Positions 1 through 12,300 of a stretch of DNA of 58,947 bases are shown one piece after another. The notes below the pieces were generated by a model. That model ran no database searches and was not told the origin of the DNA. It worked only from the letters and a program-made list of their open reading frames with translations. How positions within the stretch are numbered: the first letter of the stretch is position 1; each line of letters starts with the position of its first letter. The stretch comes from Chara braunii. Its lineage: Eukaryota > Streptophyta > Charophyceae > Charales > Characeae. The stretch is taken from the NCBI GenBank assembly GCA_003427395.1, contig BFEA01000697.1, positions 650,905-709,851 on the forward strand, given 5' to 3'. Made by a program: the position numbers and the translations under genes.

Positions 1-22
1 GTGCTTCTTTACTTCTCTGCAG

Positions 23-130
23 AGGACGGCGGGGTAAATGGAACGGCTGACAAGAAGTTCCGAGGCTCTGTCGGTTTGGCGCCTATGAGCAACCCCTTGA
101 TGGATCCTTTTGCTCCATACTCAGGGCCAG
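23..130 (+). CDS. RRM gene, exon 1 of those visible
   Basis: A pyrimidine-rich acceptor (TTCTCTGCAG) ends at position 22. Only the frame beginning AG-GAC is open; it gives a Gly-rich stretch and then NPLMDPFAPYSGP. Two donors are possible. The one at 131 (CAG/GTATTA) leaves one base, which fits the phase of the next exon exactly. The donor at 144 (ACA/GTGAGT) is closer to consensus but leaves two bases and breaks the frame. DPF motifs can bind endocytic adaptors, but a single one proves nothing here. Confidence 0.62.
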
Positions 131-3100
131 GTATTATGCAACAGTGAGTGCTTGCTGCTTTTATACACTGTCATAAAAATGATTACTTCCCTGTCCCCCA
201 TCTGATCTCAGCATGCTTACAATTACCTGAAGCTGTCTTCTCTTAGTAGATTGAATCAGGTTGCCAACCCTGGGATTCCTTCAACTTATATACAGCCTCC
301 TGATGAGTCGGTGAAACTCCGACGAAACAGTTTGTCACAGCCCCTCGTTTGTTGTCTTCTTCTCTCTCTCTGCCTACGGTTTTACCGGGCAGTTCTGTTT
401 GTGACGATATATATATGTGACGATATATATCTATCTATATATATATATGATTATATATTCACACTTAGGAGCTCCTTTTCTTTACCTCTTTGCCTTTTGG
501 CTGCGTGCAAGTGGGTCTTTATGACACATGGGGATGGGGGCAGCCAGCGCTCAACCTGTCATCTCCGATTTCCAGTGTGACAATATATATATGATTCGGT
601 GGCAAGAAAGGGAGGGAAGATCCTGTCATTGCCTGGCCACGTTTTATTGTGTGATTGTCTTGTCTGGTTCCTGATTTGACGATCGTGCATCTCTCTTTTC
701 GGTAGCTGTGATGACTCTCTTGGACTGACATTAGATTCCTCAAAGAGACGGAAACACAGGCATGCCTGTAAATGCCTGTAATGGAGCGCACTCCTGCTGT
801 GATATGGCAGGCATCCTGGCCGACGGCCATCAATGCAACACCAAGTCGGCCAAAACAGAGATGGTCCAGGGCAAGTACAAGACTTCACACTTACAAGCGC
901 AGGCGCAGACGCGNCACAGCAACAGCCCGCAGGCATACAAAGGAGCTCCTGAGTCAGTAGATCATGCATACCAATAGTGTTGGTCAGCAGCACAGATTAA
1001 CTCAAACAGGAGCCGCTCCTGTTTGAGTTAATCTGTGCTGCTGACCAACACTATTGGTATGCATGATCTACTGACTCAGGAGCTCCTTTGTATGCCTGCG
1101 GGCTGTTGCTGTGNCGCGTCTGCGCCTGCGCTTGTAAGTGTGAAGTCTTGTACTTGCCCTGGACCATCTCTGTTTTGGCCGACTTGGTGTTGCATTGATG
1201 GCCGTCGGCCAGGATGCCTGCCATATCACAGCAGGAGTGCGCTCCATTACAGGCATTTACAGGCATGCCTGTGTTTCCGTCTTAATGCCTATAGAAATGA
1301 GGGAATCCTTTCCTGCTGACGAAGGACTGGCAGACTTGTATGGCTGGAGGTACATGTCGGTTGCTTGCTTCCCTATAGTACAGAGAATTGTGTTTGATTA
1401 ACTTCCAGATGCATTTCCTTCCAGATGCATTTCCTTCCTTCTCCAGGTGTGTGAGCGAAAGTGATGTTCCATCTCATTGGCCTTTCGTCCTCCTCTGCCA
1501 TTGGGTTGTTTATCCACCTGCCTTCCTTCCCGGTCGCTTGTGTAGGTTGTGCGTGTCTTCTTTTGCCTGATCATCCCTTATCAGGTAGTAATTTTCGTGC
1601 ACGTTTGATGTCATTGACCAGCGTTGGATTGCACTGACCAGCAGGTAGCAATTTTCGTGCACGTTTGATGTCATTGACGGGTGTTGGATTGCACTGGCCA
1701 GCAGTTTTGAGTATTGAAGGTGACTGACTGTTTGGTCTCAGCTGATTTCAGCAGACATGGTAGTGTTTTTAGGCTACAACTTTTGTTCGTAGTTGGACTG
1801 AGAATTGCCTTTTCTTTAACTGTGTAAGCGCAGGCAAAATTGCGCTGTTTGTAGTTTGGAAACATTCTGAGGGGATGATCTGACGGGTCGTTGTCGGCCG
1901 ATTCCATGGTGTGGTTCGGTGCCTTCCTCCAAATCAGGAGATGATCTGACGGGTCGTTGTCGGCCGATTCCATGATGTGGTTCGGTGCCTTCCTCCAAAT
2001 CAGTCGTTAGCCTTATCTTTTCTTTGCAGAGTCGTTTAGAGACGGAAACTTCCATGGAGACCAGACACTGTCACCAGTATTAGAAGAGGGTCATAAGGAG
2101 GATTCACGAATGATTTGAGTGCAAAGTGAGCAACAAGGAGGCTTGCAAATCACTGCCTGCCCTTCTTCACCACCCTGGTCTTGCCAAAATGGAGCAAGCG
2201 AGTTTACTTATCTATTAGTATTAATTATTAGTACGACTGGATGAAATGGAAACACGTGCAGATGTAAAGTAAATGGTAATCCTCGCAGGGAAGAAAAATT
2301 GCAGTCTTGGGGGTGAGGGAAAAATAACTGTGCTGTAGTCGAATGGTGAAGTAAGCCAAAGAAGAGTTTTGCAGCCTCCTAATGAATGGCAAAAAAAAAC
2401 ATTGTTTGGAAATAAATGAAAATCAACAATGTGTGAAAATTGTGAAGGGGGTGGACATCCTCGGTGACTCGCTGAAAACCTCTCTTAGAAGCAACAGTTT
2501 CTGTTAAATGCAGGCTGGCATATATTCCAACTACATTATAGCTGTTCAGTGCAAGGCAGCTGGGTATATAGTGTCAGAAATTTGCCTACCAGGTCACCGA
2601 CACTTCTTGCTTCACGGCTTTTAGATCTTCCACTGACTGGTCTCCAGTCTCATGATTTGGGGTTTGAACATTGGCATGTGGTACTGTCCAACCGCCACAC
2701 CGGCTAGAGAATTGTGGAGGGAGCTCTAACAGTATGAGCATATTTGAGGGTTTTCTACCCTGTCTGTTGCAGAATGTAGTTATCTGTTTATATGCATGTT
2801 TGGCACAGCTCGCTGGTTTGGAAGCATGGTTCACCAGACNTACCCTGTCTGTTGCAGAATGTAGTTATCTGTTTATATGCATGTTTGGCACAGCTCGCTG
2901 GTTTGGAAGCATGGTTCACCAGACCATAAGTTTTCTTGGTGGAGTTTCTTTTTCTCTGCAGTCAGCGGATTGAACTCAGCAAGCATAAGCTTTAGCTGCT
3001 GTGTTTGGATCTGTACGTGCACCGGTTTTTGGGGTCATGTGGCGGCCTTGAGGTTTGATTTCAAAGTGGTTGCGTGTTCTACTGTCAAGTAAATTGTACA

Positions 3101-3320
3101 TTCGGTTCTCCCTAGTTGCAAAAAGGTTGCTTAGCATTTGTCAACAATCATTTGGGCCACTCTGTTCATCTATAAGAACCATTTATAGGTCTACTCAAAA
3201 CATGAGGTTGCATCAGCTGTGGTGAAGCTTGTGTTTAAGGATCTAATTTGGGATTTAGATAATTGCACATGGTTTTTGAAGCTTTCTTGCTGGGTCCTTT
3301 CGGGGAGGGAGGGAGGGAGG

Positions 3321-3373
<53 letters not shown>

Positions 3374-6300
3374 GATTTTGAAGCTTTCTTGCCAGGTCCT
3401 TTTTGGGGAGAGAGAGAGAGAGAGAGAGACAGGCTTCAACTGCCTGTGTATTGAAATGATCATGTTGAGGCGTGGCATTTTTGTTGGCATTTTACTGGAA
3501 TGAATGTTGCCGTCCATTGCCTCGTGGTTTCTGCGGAACTGAATTGATTGATGACTGTGATTGCGACCCTAGTTTCCAACTGTAGTTCATTTTCACTAAC
3601 GGATCACTCTCACTTGTTTATTGGTCCTAAACTTAAAACTTTTTTTTTTGCACGTCGCACTCACAGGGGGTGGTGGCACACCTGGCATGGTTCACAGCTA
3701 TTTCAACAACTTAGGGGGCACAATGTATCAACCACCAAGGTCACTATTATTATCGTCACCACTGCCTGTACTTGGCGCTCCTCTCCTCCCTCTCCTCCTC
3801 CGTCTACTCCCCTCTTCTCTGCTTCCTATCCTTTCCTTCTCGTGCCTTTCCCCTCTCCCCTGCTTTGCTGACACACCCTCACTTCCCTCTTTCTCATCCA
3901 TTCAGTATATATAGATTTTTCGTGCTACATTGTAATTTGTGTGGTTGTTCTTGTTCCTGTTGCAGTCAAACTTTCATGTTCTGTGAGTGTGATGTTTTTT
4001 TACTAGACGTGTGTATTCTGTTGAAGAATCGCTGCTTGTGATCTATGTCGAATCATACAATGTCTCTCTCCTCAGCAAGTTGTGTTTCCTGCATTTTGCT
4101 TGTGTAGTTGGCAACTGTCTTTCGCTGAGTTTCTCGTTATTCTTTGTTGCTCTTGTTTGGGAGCACCTGTGCTTGTCTGGACATTGGCCTGAAGGTTCGT
4201 ATTATGGGTCTGTGTCACGCAGTGCTGTCATGGGAGGCTCGTATGGTGGACCTGAGCCCATTGGCATAGGATCAGCTTCAGGAGTTATGGTGAGTGCGTA
4301 TAAGTGGAAAGGCAGGACAGGTCGTTCTGACTCCTGCTTACCCTTTCCTCCTCCACCCCTAATCTCCCTCCTCCCTTTGGCATTCCCTCTTTAACCGGGT
4401 CTATGCATCCCTTTGCCCTTCTCTTCTGACTTATGGATCGAGTCGCCCTCCACCACCTCTTTGTCTTGTCTCGATCTACTTTGAGCTCCAGCAGGGAGCA
4501 GGATGTCCATAATGATATCTGTTTTGCAGTCACTGTTAGATTCCTTGTCATTTCATGTCTTCATTTTGTTGAGACCTGGGTATGGTTGGCCTTCTTCTTC
4601 TTTTTCCTTCGTCGTCGTCGTCCTCCTTGGTCGTTATTGTCCTTCTTCTTCTTCTCCTCCTCCTCCCTCTCCTCCTCCCTTTCCTCCTCCGTCGTCATCT
4701 CCTTAGTTGTCTCCTTCGTCAACTCCACCATCTCCTTTGTCTTTGCTTCCTCCTTCATCTTCTCCTTCTTCGTCCTCTTCCTCCTCCTCTTTCTCCCTTT
4801 CCTTCCTCTTCCTCCCTTCCGCTTCCTCTTCTTCTTCTTCTGCCACTGCTTCTCCTGCTTCTGTTTCTTCACCTGCTCCTCCTCCTCCTCCTGTGTCTTC
4901 CGGATGTTCTGCCTAGGTCTGCATTCCTCCTTATGATTTAGCGCTCTCTCTGTCACTACTTTCCAACCCTTTCAAGTCTTTTCCCATCCTCAACATTTAT
5001 TTTCGCCATGTCGTAGCTAAGGACTTCAAATTTAAGATTCTTCTCTTCAGTGCTAGCAAAATCACGTATTGGAAGAAAGAAAAACTTAGCTCAGCTCAAC
5101 CATGTTCACCATCTACTTTTGACTCGTAACACAAGTGCTGTTGATCAATGGTTCAAAGGATGGAAATCACTTCTTGGAGGAAGATACCCTTAGTTCAGCT
5201 CATCCCCTATTCACCCTCTAATTCGGCTCATAGCACAGGCAGTGTTTGTCCTCTATTTCCTTTTCTGGGTGGAAAGACTTTGCAGCCTCTGCTTACCCAA
5301 GTGAGGTCCTTGATAGATGGAATTTCCTGCTCTTCATTCATAGCACTGGGTGCTGTTGGACCTCGAGTTGCTTTTCTGGGTGCAAATGCCTCCTCTTTCA
5401 GCCTCCGCTGCCTCACACGAGGTTCTTGACAAATGTGTTTGCCATCTCTTGGTAACCGATTGTGAGAAAGGAATATTACAGAGGAGTTAATGGTCCTGTC
5501 GCATGCGTCTTGATGCTAATTGTTTGGACAATGTCGTTGATTGCATCCGGGTGTGCAGCATTTAGCAGGCATGTCTGACTCTTTTTCTGATCTCCTTTGT
5601 GGGTTGTTGTTTTGTTACTTCCTTGGGTAAAAGTCATCTGGAGGCAAGCTTGGTGGGTCTAATCCGCCGTGCACAACACTTTTTGTTGCCAACCTTGGGC
5701 CTACATGCAATGAACTGGAGCTCAGAGATCTATTCAGCAGGTGAGTGAGGGTTTCCAAAAACCTGGGCTGTGCTCGGCGTGACTTCGTACATCGTAATCT
5801 TCATCCCAGCTGTTGTGCTATTATGAGAACTCGCTCTCGCTTTCTCTGTGCCTGTGTCAGGATCTGGGCAACGGTTATGTGCACGTGCGTGCTTTTGCAC
5901 ACGTCTTGCTTGTTTGCTTCTGCATCTGTCAATGCTTATTAGAAACATATATTTGGTTTGTTGGTTCGATTAACTGTGTGGGTATGGAGTGTGAAGGTCT
6001 GATGACGTAACCAACGGCTCTAGCTCAGCTGGCAGCCCCATGAACTGTTCTAATACAGACCTTAGTTCGAATCCCAATCAACTCAGATTGAGTAAACAAC
6101 TAAGAAATTTACTATTTAGTAATTTACCTGGGGCTGGTTAGTTTGAAGATGATATCGCGAGGCCGTTGATCGCTTTTCTGAAAAAAGAAGGATATGGTGA
6201 CCTTTCCGCACATCCCCTCCATACAGACTGTCTGAGGTGACAGGGGTGAGAATCATGTTGCCCATCCAAGGACTGTCATCAGTATGAGATATTTTGTCTT

Positions 6301-9300
6301 TTTTGTTTTCCCCTGTATGAGATGTGTTGTCTGTTTACCCAGACAGGAAGTACTCCACCAGAACATGCCAACCCAGTGAGCTTGTTTACATTTACATTTA
6401 CATTAGTGTCCTGTTTTGTTTCTGTCATGGAGATGTATGTTCATCAATGTGTATGTCCAAAAAGTTATCCGGTTCAAACCCAGTGTTTCAATTATGTGGC
6501 AGTTGACATGCCCTTTGTGTGGTGGTGCAAGTCCATCATGCCCCTCCACTAGCTCGTTAGAGCTCTTCTCCCTCTAGAAGAATTCTTATCGACTGGTGAT
6601 GAACTAGATAAGCAACACTTCGGTGTGGTTTTCCCTCTTTGGACCAAGTAAATGACTGTTTCCAAGTTAATCCTGAGTATTTCGCACTCCTGACACTTCC
6701 CCCATGTTACTTGGTATGAGATGAACTTCGCTTGGGAGTCTCCTTCCCTTCTTCTTTCTTTTGATAAGGGGAGAGGGTTAATGGAAGGGCCCAAAATTCG
6801 GTTTTTTTTGCCGCACCACCACAAGCATAAAACATTTTGCGAGCAAACAATGCAGGCTCACTACACACACACACAAAAAAAACAAGCAGGCGAAGAAAAA
6901 AACGGAAAGAAAAACACACTCGAAAGCACTAAAAAACCCTATTCCGAGTTTGCCAAAATTTTCTCCGAATTCAGTGTTTTTGCCATCTTTTTTCGTCACC
7001 GGTCCAAATACGTCGAAACTGACGAAATGTGTTGAAAGTTGAAACTGAATACAGATATACCCTAAAGCACATACATATCACACCCGATAAAAAACAAGAA
7101 AAAAAACAAAAATTCAGGGAAATATGGCAGTTTCGGTGAAAAATTCGCCAAAAATGACACACCACCTGTTATTAACCATTAGTGTTGATAAGCGAAAGCT
7201 CGATTTGGTGTCAGGTCAGTGATGGGGACCTCTCAGTCCCCGATTTCCAAGTCAGTCCTCTAGGAGATGTATACATGATAGGGGAAAACTTTTCTATGGT
7301 TGTGGTGAGGTCTAACTTTGCGAGTGGCATCCCTTTAAACAACCAGTACATCCAAAAAAAAACAGATTCGTGTGTTGATTTGACGTGATTAATAAAAGCT
7401 AGCAAGAGGATCCTTTAAAGACTCTGAAAAGAAGTAGATACAAGAAGTTATGGAAACTGTTTTGGCAAGTACGACATTAATCAAATTGTCTCATAAGAAA
7501 ATTAAAACATTTATCTTTGTCCGATGAATCATGAATGTAAAGCAATCATTCTAGTATCTCTTCTGGGACATTGGTCGCTCGATGGTTGCCCGCCTCATTC
7601 ACCAACCGCAGGTAGACCGAACATTCAAGAGTGCGACTTGGGTTACCACAGCCTGGCGGCTGCCTCACAAGGTTATTCTAGGAATTCTTTCAGAAGAAAT
7701 TGCTTGTAGGAAATTTATGAGCTTAGTCCGAAAATCCTAAGTGTTGGATATGCTCTTACGTTCTTGCGAACGCCTCTACTATGTCACATTGCGTTACATC
7801 AATTGCACAAATACATATATGAGACCCTAAAGGAGCAATACGACAAGCACGAAGTGGCAGACACGAACTTTCGACGTCCTAGCTATGTGCGATACGCAGA
7901 TGCAGAATAGAGGTTGTTGCAGGACCTCATCCATCGTTCTTGGTGGCTCTGTTTGTTTAAGAAGTACTGTCCTCCAAGCTGTGAGAATGGTAGCGCAAGA
8001 GGGGTTAAGGGCTAGGGCTAGATCTAGTGGTCGGAGTGATGATGGCCACCTTTGTCCTTTTGGGACATCATTTTTTTGCTATGCACTCTCTAGCCATGAT
8101 CCAGAAGGTCCCGTCCATATTCTGCGGTGTCTTTACTGGGGCTAGTTTCGGAATACTGTAGAGCGCCGTTCGTGTCCATGGGATAAAGCTGCGGTGTAGG
8201 ATCCTGATTATCTGGCGCATTTCTGATGCCAGGTCTTTTTGATTGGGCTCTAGTAGACCTATCCATACTTCCTCTGGTCGTCTAATAATTGTATATTGAG
8301 AAGCGACCTTGTGGATACATGACCTGTCCAGACAGGATATCTGACCTCCCTGTTAAGCTCTTTTAGGGCCTCATCCGGCGGTGAGCAGATCGTGGTCATG
8401 TGCCAAAGAGTAGAGAAGACTGAAGTGTTTGTGATTGTTACCCGCCCTTGGAGGGAAATTTGAGCCCTTCCTTCATGGCAAGAGTAGTGAGATTGCTTTG
8501 GATAACGGGCTATGCCGCATCCCCGATTAAGCGCGTGTCTTGTTAACCATTGTGCTCGTATAGAGTAGGACCTTGTCACCCTTTGCCTATGTGAGTTGGT
8601 CTGTCGGTCTTTCAGGCTGACCCTCATTTCTGATGCTTGTCTAAATCCCTCCCTCCACTGCGCTCATGAGGGCTGGAAAGGTCCGTTAGAGGCTGGTATT
8701 AGTAGGACTATTAAATCAACTGCAAATATTAGGGCTGCTGGGAATGGGGTGTAGCTGTGGGGTGGATTGATGCGTTGAACCTGTCAGTCTGTCTGTCGAG
8801 GCATGGCATCCTTTTTTCAGAAAGGATGCTATTGCCTCCACGTTGAAGAAAAGATCCGAGGGGCCAATGTGTCACCCTCGTCTGGTGACCTCGTGATTGG
8901 GTTCGGGTCAGATAAAACCTATCCACTTGAACCAACCCGTTAGCATCACCATTGTATTGGATTTGTAAATTTGTTTATCCGTTTCCCGAAAGTCTCCCGT
9001 CTCCGTCTTTTTCAGGCACTCGTGCAGGAAATCCCAGTTGACCTGATCGTAGGCTTTTGCAAGACAGAAAAATATAGGGTGGCGTTTTGAAGAGGGGTTT
9101 TCAAAACCTGCTTGGCGGGCCTTGTGCAATGACATTACATTATCAAAAATGTTGCGACCCACGATGAGACCCACTTGGTCTAGATGAATGGAAAGCGTTG
9201 TCCGTCAGATTTTGGATTCTGTTGGCGAAAGCTTTGGCTAGTATCTTACAAGTGACCATCGATAAAGAGATTGGTCTGTCGTTCTTCACAAGTCTTCTTC

Positions 9301-12300
9301 CTTATTGCCTGTTTCTTTTTCAAAGTCTTTCTGTAGCAGAGGCCAGAAATGGGCCCATAATTCTTTTTTTATACCACCAGCTTGCCACAGGTTGTCATTG
9401 TCCATCATCTCAATTCTTGAAGTTCCCATAATGGTTAAAGGGTTTATCTAAACCTGTTCACAGTTGCTGCCGCGCTGCTCTGACCAAGGTTTATCTAGGT
9501 CATTGGTTTGAGTGAGGGGGTTTCGGTGCTTAGTGTGTCAGTTGGATATGAGAATCAAGTGTTGCATTTTGGTGACAATGAGATTCTCGAAAGAGCGAGC
9601 TTAGGCCACTATCCATATCATCCCACAAACAGATTGGAGCATTTTAATTTATTTTTATAAAAAGGCTGCCATCCATATTATCCAGGATTTGCCGTTCGAT
9701 GTGGACCGGAGAATAGGGTTTGTCAAATCACGAATAGTTTAGGGGGAACGGGTTGGAGAGTGAAATGGTGGAAGGGTATAGTTCACAAGTTCTTCCTCTT
9801 CTGGCTATTGTTTGTTCTGGCCAGTAGAGGGTACAACAGCAAAGGGGCTTCAATGCTTTTGAACTGATATGCTTTGTGCATTTATTGCAGCTGTCCAGGC
9901 TTCGTGAAACTTCGGATTCAAATGAAACGTGGCGCACCTGTTGCCTTTGCTGAGTTCCAGGTATGTGGCTTCTTCTCGAACGAAGAGCACTGGAATCTTG
10001 ATGGGTGGTAAATCTAAAAAAGGATGCCGTGGGTCCTTCGGGATGGGACCACTCAATTTGAATGTTCTGCCAGCGATGCCGTAAACTATACTGGCTGAGC
10101 ACATGGTGAGAGGGCAAGCCAGGGTAGTCTATGGAGTCGTGCCTCTGGTGGTGCATTGGTGTCCTATGTTCTAAGTTGTTCCGGGCCTGTGTTCCGTGCG
10201 CTACCTGCATGGAATGAGGGGCATGCTTGTTCGTGGGGTCTGAGAGATATTGTTATGCTGTGTAACTCTGAATATGATTCAGCACCTGTGGGGTCACAGT
10301 CTCAGATGCGCAGGTGTAGGTTGGAGACTGCCACTTGATGTAGGGGGTGCTTGCAGTGCAACTGTGCATCGAGTCGACAGATGTGGTCACTCGCCGTCAG
10401 CTACATGGACGGTGGGAACCTCACACTGCTATGGATGCTCTATATTTGGTCTATATCAGCTTGACATTGTCTTGGATGGAATAGAGGTTGTCGGTGAGTG
10501 ATCCTTGATAACACACATTATACAAGTGTGCCGCTTCGGCGGAAGAGGGGTGTGTGGGCACTTGGCGCTCAACCACACAAACGTTGCCAACCTTGCATCT
10601 TCTACCATATTGCACATCTATACCTTCTTTGTTTTATGGATGGTTTGTGACGGTTTGTGGATGGAATGAGAGAGCGTTTTTTTGGTTTTTTTTTTCGAAA
10701 AAAAAACATAAAGTGCAAGTGGGCCATTAAGGCACACAAGGATGTGGGGCAGCTGGTGCTCAGCCAAAATGATCATGGGCAGCCTTGTACGTGAGAGGCA
10801 CAGTGGAACGGGAGATGCAAGAGCAAGTAAAAGGGGTACCCCAAAGAAAACGAAAGCAAAGATACTTAATCCACCAGTACTGCCGTGCATTGCGGCCTTC
10901 CACTGCGTGCCAAGCTTCACCGAACTGCCAGTGGTGCCCTTTTTCTTGTTTTGCTTGTGCCACCCGCCGCTGTGGTACGATAGACCCCAGTCTCCGAAAT
11001 GTTTTTGGCAGGTGACGGAAGATTTCTCCACAAGGCCAGGGCCGTGTGCTGGCAGTTTAAGAAAGGGGTATAATGGCAAAGTAAAAAAGTCAAGAAAGGG
11101 ATATTACGGATATTCTGCTCCACGATGCTTGCTATAGAGGTAAAACCATTTCATTGTTGGAACGAGTCATCTCAAGTGTGCTTCACTGTCTGCAACAGAG
11201 GTAAAGCTGCATAGAATTTGGATATACTCATCTGGGTGGAACAGGGGCTGTAGTGGTGAAAACCTACAAAACACACACACACACACACATCTTCAACTAT
11301 ATTGTCTTTATGTATCCCTTTTTTGTTTCGTGGATGGTTTGTTTTGATTAGTGGATGGGGTGAGAGAGAATTTGGTGTTTTTAAAACACACACAGACAGG
11401 GGCTGAATGTCTCTGCGGTTGTGGTTGGCATGCCTCTGTGTTCATAGCATGTAGGAGCCAGGTAGCCTGTGGCATCGTCCATGCTGTGCCATCCCGATGC
11501 TTCAACTGCAACTGCAAGAATCGGATGTGGTGCTTCCACAGTCCACACCCGAACTGGTCCTGTCCGGTCTGTACGGGTGGCCACGTACCATAGGCAACAG
11601 CTGGCCCCTCAACCTCAAATTCCCCTGCAACCCAGACACTGACAGGCCTCTTGTTCCATTCTATAGTAGTCCGCTCCTATCGAGCACCCTGTGAAGTTTG
11701 TCTTTCCTCTGTTCTATTCCTTGTCCCTCCACTTTCCTAGTCTTTGCCTTCTCCATACCCCCTTCCTCGCTTCCTGTAGAACTGTACTCCCTACATATTC
11801 CGATCCTTCCTCCTTCTGTGTACTACTACTAGCTGCATATGAGCATCATTAAGAGAACAGACGAAACAATAAGCTGAAGATCTGAGGAACAGAGGAAAAA
11901 TGAATCGGAGTATACCTCCCCTTTTACGCTGCCTCCTTTCATAGCGTGCAAGTGGGGGCTGTTATGCCTCCCGGAGATGTGGGCAGCTTGTGCTCAACCA
12001 CAATCAACGTGGTAAGCCTTGTACATCAGAGGCATGGTATAATCGGAGCTGCAATAACAAATAAGAGCAGTACATTAAGGAAATGCAAAGTAAAGATCGC
12101 CAGACAATGGATATAGCGGATCATTTTTTTCAACTTTTTGTGCTTCATGTTGCTCGCCATAGAGGTAAAACCCTCTCATCATTGGGATCCCTCATCTTTA
12201 GTGTGCTTCATTGTCTGCAATAGAGGTAAAGCTGCTTCGATTTTGGGTCCATTCATCTGTGTGGAACAGCGGCTATTGTGGTTACAATTGACAACACACA

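Larger units (their letters stand above)
131..3666 (+). other. Intron 1 of the RRM gene (3.5 kb)
   Basis: The intron holds, in order: a 5'-truncated hammerhead-ribozyme element (293-415), a 537-bp palindrome with a mirrored n (746-1282), two tandem duplications (1588-1708, 1866-2004), an 84-bp duplication around an n (2756-2924) and GA microsatellites (3322-3430). Several acceptor-like tracts occur (for example before 2030 and 2962), but no exon at them keeps the frame. Otherwise no gene is seen. Confidence 0.6.
5741..9890 (+). other. Intron 5 (4.15 kb)
   Basis: It holds a tRNA-like promoter pair (6016-6080) and a broken LINE on the opposite strand (about 8100-9300). The rest, including an A/T-rich stretch at 6800-7150, is unassigned. 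Confidence 0.65.

Noticed and set aside
131-143. Alternative donor at 144 (GTGAGT), extending exon 1
   Set aside because: It is closer to consensus but leaves two bases and puts exon 2 out of frame; the donor at 131 keeps all downstream phases.
2030-2076. Possible extra exon after TCTTTTCTTTGCAG
   Set aside because: No length here keeps the frame between exon 1 and exon 2, and the sequence adjoins a tandem duplication.
4561-4956. Long Ser/Pro/Leu- or Lys/Glu-rich open frames
   Set aside because: They come from a nearly pure TCC/TTC tract inside intron 4 and have no domain or splice support.
5282-5296. Possible 15-nt microexon (CCTCTGCTTACCCAA)
   Set aside because: It is in frame with plausible splice sites, but nothing requires it, and similar AG/GT pairs occur by chance in this intron.
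6016-6090. Functional tRNA gene
   Set aside because: The A and B boxes are good, but the T stem and acceptor stem do not pair.
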